NCBI GenBank assembly: GCA_037157565.1
Contig: JAZHRO010000073.1
Coordinates: 95,210,001 to 95,274,000 of the forward strand
Source of the DNA: Thalassia testudinum
Taxonomy: Eukaryota > Streptophyta > Magnoliopsida > Alismatales > Hydrocharitaceae
Direction of reading: 5' to 3'
DNA length: 64,000 nucleotides
The position numbers and the translations under genes were made by a program. This document shows, piece after piece, positions 58,145-64,000 of the stretch; within the stretch, counting starts at the first letter, position 1; each line of letters opens with the position of its first letter. The notes under the pieces were generated by a model, which ran no database searches, had not been told where the DNA came from, and saw only the letters and a list, made by a program, of their open reading frames with translations.

Positions 58145-59920
58145 TTGATTGCTTGTACTGCAGGGCACCTTTCTCTCTTCTATTTTCCCTCCTATCCTTC
58201 CATGTATCCTTCCACTTCTTACATGCATTTCCCATCCTATCCTTCTACCACCACTTATCCCCAAGATGATTACTATTCCGACTTGACTTGTAATTACCCA
58301 TCCACTAGCCTGGAAAACTTTGATTGGGGATACGAATCCGGACCTCAATGTCCAGGGCCTAACCCTGGAAAATAAGACTATGATTGCTATCCTTCCCAAA
58401 CCTACAATGATTATGGATCTCCATCCTTTGATGACCAAACCAACCTGATCTACAATTAGGAAGGATATAATGATTATAACACCTACCCTCCCTAGTATTA
58501 AACTGAATATAGGTTGCCACCATCCTTTGAACAACCTAGAACGACCTACTTTCAGGGAGGGTCCTGAGAACCTCGACATCTTGACTCCCCTAGATTTAAC
58601 ACAAACCCACCCAAACCTGAATCAAACCAGTCGGTTTAGGTGAACCTGATCCAAGATAGGGTGTTGGTTAATTTGAGGAACACTATACAATCTTTAGGAG
58701 CTTAGCCAACACCATGTACTGAAGCACTGGAGCCTATGATCAAAATGATTGATGAACTTAATAGTTCTTTATTGGATTTGCTCCAAAGTGTTAGGGATAG
58801 GGACCTGGGTGGGTTTCTTCTTGGGAAATTATCGAGGTTGAGGATAAAATTTGTGGTTGCCCTAGTCAAATCTTGGAATGATTCTCAAGATGAACCCCCT
58901 TCAGGAGAGCCAATTTTTGAACCCGCTCAGGTGCCTGTCAAGGGGGATACATATTCTGAGATTGGAGATGACTAGGTTGGGCTAGAGCAACCCTCAAGTT
59001 TCTCACCCGAGATCCTAGAGCCAAGGAATGATGAAAAATATCTCTCCATAGACCATGAAATGATATATGATTTTGAGACATATATAAATGAGGATCATGG
59101 ATTCTTTGATTCTGAGGGTGAGGAATCTCCTAGTGAAGTCTCACTTGAGTTTAAGGAAGATGATTTTAGTGAGACAAATGGGCTTGAGGAGCATGACGAA
59201 CCATGTGATAGCCCAGTCATTGAAGATTTTGATTCGGTTGGGGCTAACTTAGAGGATTCAAATCCTCATTTACTTGATGATTCAATTAGTAACCCTGTTC
59301 CTCATTTGCACCCTGAAGAGCTAACTTCTAAGATCATTGTGCCTAAGTTAATCTTGATTCAGCCATGATTTCTGGACTTGGGAGAATCATATGGGGTGAA
59401 TGATATGCTAGAGGTCTTGGAGCATGAGCCCTTGATGTAGGAAGATAGAATTGTTAAATTAAAATTTGGGAGGCTAATTCTGAGGAAACTTTGATTTTGG
59501 ATCTAAGGGTACCTATTGACCTGAAACCACCTACTTTCTACTAAGACCCTTATGATATCTTACACGTGCAACCCAAGCTCGAAATAGCTGATTATTTTTC
59601 TGAGTTAGATATTAAGTAGACAACCGCACCTATTGAACCAACTTTACCCATTGTCCGACACTTTGGTCTTGAGTTGCACACCACTAAATCACAGGCCCGG
59701 CCCCGTAAACACAACAACCTTCTGTTTTGGGTGATTTTCATCCAAAACCTGAGAACAACTCGACCCTAGGGCAAGGGTCAGCACCATAATATAGTCCACG
59801 TCTGTGGACATCTTCTGCTGGCAGGTTTCAGGATCAATATTTTTATTTTGATTCTGACTTGGGCCTGTGAATTCCTAATTTTTTCTTTGTATGTATATTA
59901 CACCTAGATGAAGGCATTAA
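58145..59920 (+). pseudogene. Novel ORF of element E (non-gag)
   Basis: From 58145 to about 59368 all open segments share one frame, broken only by stop codons (for example 58373, near 58457, 58973); a frame change follows around 59450. The first 80 residues are rich in Pro, Tyr and Ser, with repeated Tyr-Pro-Ser groups, and contain FDWGYE, equivalent to SDWGYN in N1. A helical region follows (LEPMIKMIDELNSSLLDLL ... FVVALVKSWNDSQDEPPSG), nearly the same as N1, then an acidic region (59060-59368). The C-terminal part has a QHHNIVHVCG motif and the hydrophobic run IFILILTWACEFLIFSL (about 59840-59890). The long single-frame match to N1 shows that both derive from one real protein of about 590 residues. 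Function unknown. Confidence 0.6.
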
Positions 59921-59930
59921 AGTTAGTGTG
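59901..59930 (+). promoter_or_regulatory. Conserved post-ORF motif (E)
   Basis: CACCTAGATGAAGGC followed by ATTAAAGTTAGTGTG is a diverged copy of the motif at 2055 and 5830. Confidence 0.45.
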
Positions 59931-60048
59931 TATGTATACTCTCTTCTCTCTGCGAAGCTGACTAGGTTGTCACGAAATCCAGGTGATATTTTGTTTACTC
60001 TGCCCTTTTCATGTCTTTGTTTTTACAATGAGGACATTACATCATTTA

Positions 60049-60060
60049 GGCATAGGGGGG
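60049..60060 (+). promoter_or_regulatory. Internal polypurine-tract-like sequence (E)
   Basis: GGCATAGGGGGG is equivalent to 2208 in N1. Confidence 0.45.
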
Positions 60061-60277
60061 TTGATAATCAATTCCTGAAATCATTATGTTAACTTCGTAG
60101 AATTTCTTTTAGTTTCTTATAAAATTTAAAAAAAAAATTGAAAATTTGGAAAAGATATAAAAGAAAGAAGTTAGGAAAAGAGAACTTAGGCATTTGGAAG
60201 TTATTAACTTTAGGAAATGATACGAGAGGACCTAAACACTTAGACTCTTCAGGTCTTTGGTCTTAATTAGCCTGAGT

Positions 60278-60295
60278 GTCCACTCGAATGTGGAC
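60278..60295 (+). other. Stem-loop with compensatory change (E)
   Basis: GTCCAC / GTGGAC flanks the loop TCGAAT. In N1 (2397-2414) it is ATCCAC / GTGGAT around TAAAAT. The outer pair changed from A-T to G-C on both sides. Confidence 0.45.
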
Positions 60296-60432
60296 TTAGT
60301 CTCGAGTCCTCGGCAATTAAAATTCATTTTAAGTTGGTAAATAAATTGGGATGATAAGTATGCAAACTATCAACCTGGCCTCTGATTTGGGGAGACTTTA
60401 AGCCTAAGCATTGTTCGAACACTAGATCGATG

Positions 60433-60630
60433 TTTTTTTTTTGAATCATTATAAGGGGAGGGAGGGGGGAGACCCTACCCCCCCCGAGGGCCCCCGAATT
60501 TCTTGCTTGCCACGGAGCACCTCCGTGATCTTAGCCACGGCCACTCTCCGACGCCGAGTCGAGGCGAGGACAACATCAGCGATGCGTCCCCCCATGAGGA
60601 CACTATGTGCGATTGGGCAAGTCATGGTGG
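60433..60630 (-). mobile_element. GC-rich fragment with poly(T) edge, possible 3' end of a minus-strand retroposon
   Basis: Ten T residues (60433-60442) open a GC-rich stretch unlike both neighbours. On the minus strand this is sequence followed by a poly(A) tail, as at the 3' end of a LINE or a processed copy. No coding domain is recognised and no target duplication was found. It separates E from the truncated LTR of D3. Confidence 0.35.
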
Positions 60631-62106
60631 ATTGACTTAGATTATAGTTAATTTCATCAGCCTATTCAATTGGATTCATAGAGTCCAATTGAGCTCTGAT
60701 CTCAACCCATACAAGTCCAATTGGACTCAGTGAGAGTCCAATTGATCTAAGCACAACCTAATTGAGTTATTTCACTCTCAATTAGGTTCACACTCATTCA
60801 ATTAAACTTGTGTTAAGTTTAATTGCATTTTCCCCTTAGCAATTAGGGTTTGCAACCCTAACTTAAGACCTATACCAACCCAAACCCCTTAGGACCTAAC
60901 CTAGACCACTTAGCCACATAGGGCACGACCACACACACACACACACACACCCATTCACGTACTCCCACACCACCTAGAGTGTTCTAGGTTCTTCCAAAGG
61001 TGGCACCACTCTTGGTTGATAAAATTAGCAACCAAGAGACATTCAAATTGTAGATCCACAAATGGTGGATCTAAAAAACCACCTTCTCTCTCCTTGGCCG
61101 ACCACTCTTGGTGCTCTCTCTAGAGAGTTCCACACTTCTCTAGAGAGTCTCCCTTAGGTCTATAAAAAGACCTAAGGGGTGGCCATTTGCACCCACTCAC
61201 TCTTGGCTTCCATTTAGCTTAGCTACATTCCACCTCCACTCCACCTTCTCGAGTTGATTCACCATGGCCACCACCTTCTCCACACCAAGATGTTGGATCA
61301 CCTCCTCAACCTCTCCCCAAGGGCCGGCCTCAGCACCATTGGCCGCCCCTCCTTCTTGTCTAAACCAAATCAAAGGCCATTGGAGCCCACATCTGAATGC
61401 CCTTATTTCTGCTTGATTAGTAGCTTTGTTCTTCATAGTTTACAAGCTTTATTTGCTGCTTAGTAGTGTAGCTCTATATTCTCCCTCAATGATGCATGCA
61501 TAATCCCCCTTTAGATTCATGTATGTGATCATTTTCTGTTAGCTAGATTTCTGTTTTCAAGCATTCCTCTATAAGCTTTCCACGAGTTCCATGTTGCAAA
61601 CACCATGATGAATCAATGAAAGATCTTTTTCTATATATATATCTATGTGTTGAGAATCACCATGAGCTTATTGCAATATATTTTGTGTGATTAAAGTTGC
61701 CTGCTTTTAATTATTATCTATTGCAACTAGCATGTTGGTACTTGAAATATAGAGGATCTAACTATTAACGCATTTTCTGTAAACAGAAACCACATAACTA
61801 GAATCGTGTGTACTGCAACTCACACTTTCACATTTGTCATTTATCTAACACATGCGCATGTAATTAAAGTGCATAATGAAAGTGGCCGAACATTAATCCG
61901 ACGACTAGAAACCAGTGTGTGATTTTAAGCAAGTAGAGTGATCAAGATTGATTTTAAATCTGCATTTTCATAAACGTCTCACAGAGACGAATGACTGGGA
62001 CTCAAGTCTCGTTATCTTTATAAATTATTTGTGACAAGTATTTTCACGTACTATACTATGATGAGATCTCTGTTTTCAAAACACACGCAAGAATCGCCCT
62101 CTATTA
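60631..62106 (+). mobile_element. 5' LTR of element D3, 5' truncated (family D)
   Basis: It aligns with D1 from about 8669 to its end. The first 840 or so bases of the LTR are missing. Palindrome CAATTGGACTC / GAGTCCAATTG is at 60718-60744, with others around it, and a TATA box TATAAAAAG is at 61161-61169. A (CA)n run lies at 60930-60951. It ends CTCTATTA, where CA appears mutated, two bases before the primer site. Confidence 0.75.
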
Positions 62107-62108
62107 AA

Positions 62109-62126
62109 TGGCACCGTTGCCGGGGA
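62109..62126 (+). promoter_or_regulatory. Primer binding site of D3, tRNA-Asp
   Basis: TGGCACCGTTGCCGGGGA has one mismatch to the tRNA-Asp complement. Confidence 0.88.
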
Positions 62127-63369
62127 GTCAACGTCATTTTTTATTTTGATCTCTTGAATTATCACTGATAAATCTTCCTCTCCTTGTCTTTTGATGTGCA
62201 AGAAAATAGGAAAAACGAGATCTGTGCACACATCGAGTGCAGAAAAATATCAGGTGCACATCTCCTTTTAGATTAGGATTTCCCTTATTTTGAACCCTAG
62301 GTTAGATTTCCTTCTAGAAATTTTGTTTGAAAAGAAAAAAAGCCTATTTATTTTTGTGAAAAAAAATAAAAAAAAGGTCTAGGTAGTTAGATTAGGTCTA
62401 AATTTGAATCTTAGGTTAGTTTACTCAAAAAAAAAGAAGAAAAAATTTTTCCTACTGAAAAAAAAGTTTTTCCTTCAAAAAAAAAATTCAAAAGTTTTTG
62501 AAAAAAAAATTTCTTCGTGGAATGTTTGAATTTCAAATTCAAACACCCTTTCAAAACCTTCTCCACCACCCTCTGATTTTCAGCCAGATTTCAAATTCCG
62601 ATTAAAAATTCAATTTCCAAAAAATTAATGAGCGAAAAATTCTAAAATTCAGGCTATGCCTTCATTTTTAAACCATCTTTCAAACGATACCATTCATTTG
62701 AAAAAAATACAAGTAAAAAATTTTTCAAAATTCATGAAGAGAAAGGGGGTCAGACTGACCCAAATTTGAAAATGTTCGAAATTCAAAAAGCAATTCTGAG
62801 CAAGCCATGAATCTATTTTAATTGAGAATGGTGGGGTCTAAAAGCTGATCTCATTGGCTTTAATTTTCATATTTTTCCCAAAATTTGGAAGATTGTTTGA
62901 TACTATGTCAAATAAGAAAATCGACCAGGGGTCAAAATTCCAAATCTGACCCCTTGACATTTAAAAGTCTCTATAAATTCGGTTGAAATAGTAAAAGTTA
63001 TAAAAAAATATTCTTTGAAAATATAATTGAAAAAGGAATCTACTTGCCAAATTTCAATTTATTTTGATTCCAATTTTTATCATAGAATTGGTCTTAATTT
63101 CCTGGTCTGCTGAAGAAGAAAAAAAAATCCTAGAATTGCATGAACCCTAGGTTACATCTTTAGGGTTACACTCTAGAGACCATAAATTTAGGCTAGGCTA
63201 GACTTAATCAAGTCTAAGGTTTAGCCGGTGAGCTTGGTCACCTTGTGGGCCACTTATCATAAACCCTAGTTGAAGAAAAAAGGGCTAAAATTAATTTTAA
63301 AACATGAAATTAACCCGAATTTGTTGTCATACTACTGGGTGTTTTCAATCTCTCTTGCCAAACCTGGTG

Positions 63370-63490
63370 ACTAAGTCTGTGGGGTAGTGTTAAATGACTG
63401 CGGCTAAGGAGTAATGGAGCCAGAGGCGTAAGCCAAAGGAAGAACCTTCCCCTTTGTCCCTTCGTAACCAGACTGGCTGTGTTAGCTTGA
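63370..63490 (+). promoter_or_regulatory. Conserved leader block in D3
   Basis: It contains GGC-GTAA-GCC (63425-63434), then AAGG-AAGAA-CCTT (63436-63448). It shares the block with family B although the LTRs differ. Confidence 0.55.
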
Positions 63491-63823
63491 GAGGCGGTAA
63501 CCACTTTCAGTCGTTGTACGATGAATTTTTCTTCAGGGATTTGAACTTAAAATAAAAAATCTGGTCATCCGATCATAAGGATCATTGATTGATAGGGCCT
63601 TAGCCTTGTCTGGCTTGACAACACTAACCTAAGGGTTGGGTGGTGTATGCAAGGAAGGAGGTCACTCAGACCTCGACTGATTGGACCATGGGAGTCGCTC
63701 CCAAGGAGGCGAGTCACCTCGCCAGGACCATCTTCTCCCCCTACTTCTTCTACTCCCTTAGCCATATTGGCTAATCCTGGACCTGGACCTAGACCAGGTT
63801 AGGATGTTGGTAATCTGGACCCG

Positions 63824-64000
63824 ATGGCTCATCTGGAGGCTTGGGTTGTTGAATCAGAGGAGCGGCATTAGCAGAGCATGGACCGTATCTTGACAATGCT
63901 TGGCAGAATGCAGCACCCACCGTGAGGAGAACAACTTCGGGATTTCTATGATCCAGCTGCACTGATCGTCGCACCTTTAGTCAGGATTCCCATAGGAAGA
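63824..64000 (+). pseudogene. gag of D3, 5' fragment
   Basis: ATG 63824 opens a frame with stops TAG (about 63869) and TGA (about 63926). Past the TGA it reads LRDFYDPAALIVAPLVRIPIGR, which matches the Gag N-terminal phrase of A1 (DHYNPAAVAIKPRVRIPIGG) and of B2 (LKDFYDP). This identifies D3 as a gag-type element under a family D LTR. The rest of gag lies beyond the window. Confidence 0.7.

Larger units (their letters stand above)
56979..60432 (+). mobile_element. Internal region of non-autonomous element E (family B)
   Basis: The leader (with the conserved block 57850-58060) precedes the novel ORF (58145-59920), post-ORF motif (59901), polypurine-like tract (60049) and stem-loop (60278). 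It is then broken at the poly(T)-edged fragment 60433. Its order is that of N1. No gag or pol is found. Confidence 0.75.
62107..64000 (+). mobile_element. Internal region of D3, gag-coding family D element, cut by the window end
   Basis: A long A-rich leader (poly(A) runs at 62330-62520) with the double hairpin block (63370-63490) leads to a gag start at 63824. The element continues beyond the window. Confidence 0.7.

Noticed and set aside
60930..60951. (CA)n microsatellite as a notable feature
   Set aside because: It is a short simple repeat inside the D3 LTR with a less regular counterpart in D1 (about 8970-8990); nothing unusual.
1..64000. Plant pararetrovirus or other virus integration
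   Set aside because: Clear LTRs, integrase and Athila-type order are present, and no viral movement or coat domain is seen.

Overview
The window is plant nuclear heterochromatin-like DNA made almost entirely of nested LTR retrotransposons. No host gene, rRNA or tRNA gene is recognisable. The plant assignment rests on Ty3/gypsy elements of the Athila type (Gag-PR-RT-RH-IN order, no chromodomain, tRNA-Asp primer binding sites, a GCATGGGGG polypurine tract next to the 3' LTR, long LTRs). It also rests on one inserted solo LTR with SIRE/Maximus-like Copia ends. The sequence suggests an angiosperm with a repeat-rich genome; I cannot name the species.

I group the Athila-type copies into three families by LTR and leader similarity. 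Family A: a tandem LTR-internal-LTR-internal-LTR array (26562-53061) with two decayed gag-pol copies, a minus-strand partner F (10017-15434) and a related minus-strand LTR G (16336-18890). Family B: N1 (1-5230), B2 (23888-26561 continued at 53062-55482), E (55483-60432), a truncated LTR (19395-19708) and a 99-bp mini-LTR (23209-23307). Family D: D1 (5231-10016), D2 (19709-23887) and D3 (60631-64000).

Nesting, read from junctions: N1 sits in D1, and D1 sits in the ORF of F. Independently, a family-B LTR is interrupted by D2, D2 by B2, and B2 by the A tandem; a Copia solo LTR with perfect 5-bp target duplications sits in the integrase of A1. E follows B2 where the B2 gag/protease region breaks off. 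A GC-rich, poly(T)-edged fragment (60433-60630) separates E from D3.

Main result: each family appears in two forms. One form has gag or gag-pol (A1, A2, B2, D3). The other (F, N1, E, D1, D2) keeps the LTRs, tRNA-Asp primer site where that region is present and polypurine tracts, but has an unrelated ORF in place of gag-pol. Where complete, this ORF is Tyr/Pro-rich at the N-terminus, then helical, then very acidic. In N1, E and D1 it ends in a conserved motif plus a hydrophobic segment, followed by the same noncoding motif that follows pol in family A. This looks like autonomous/non-autonomous partnerships, with the ORF function unknown. Supporting signals are a leader double hairpin with GNAA-type loops shared by N1, E, B2 and D3, a post-pol hairpin, duplicated polypurine tracts, GACGTC clusters in unrelated LTRs, and palindrome arrays in U3.

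Nearly all coding regions are broken by stops and frameshifts. Many stops fit C-to-T change, as expected for old methylated repeats. All alignments were made by eye; percentages are rough.
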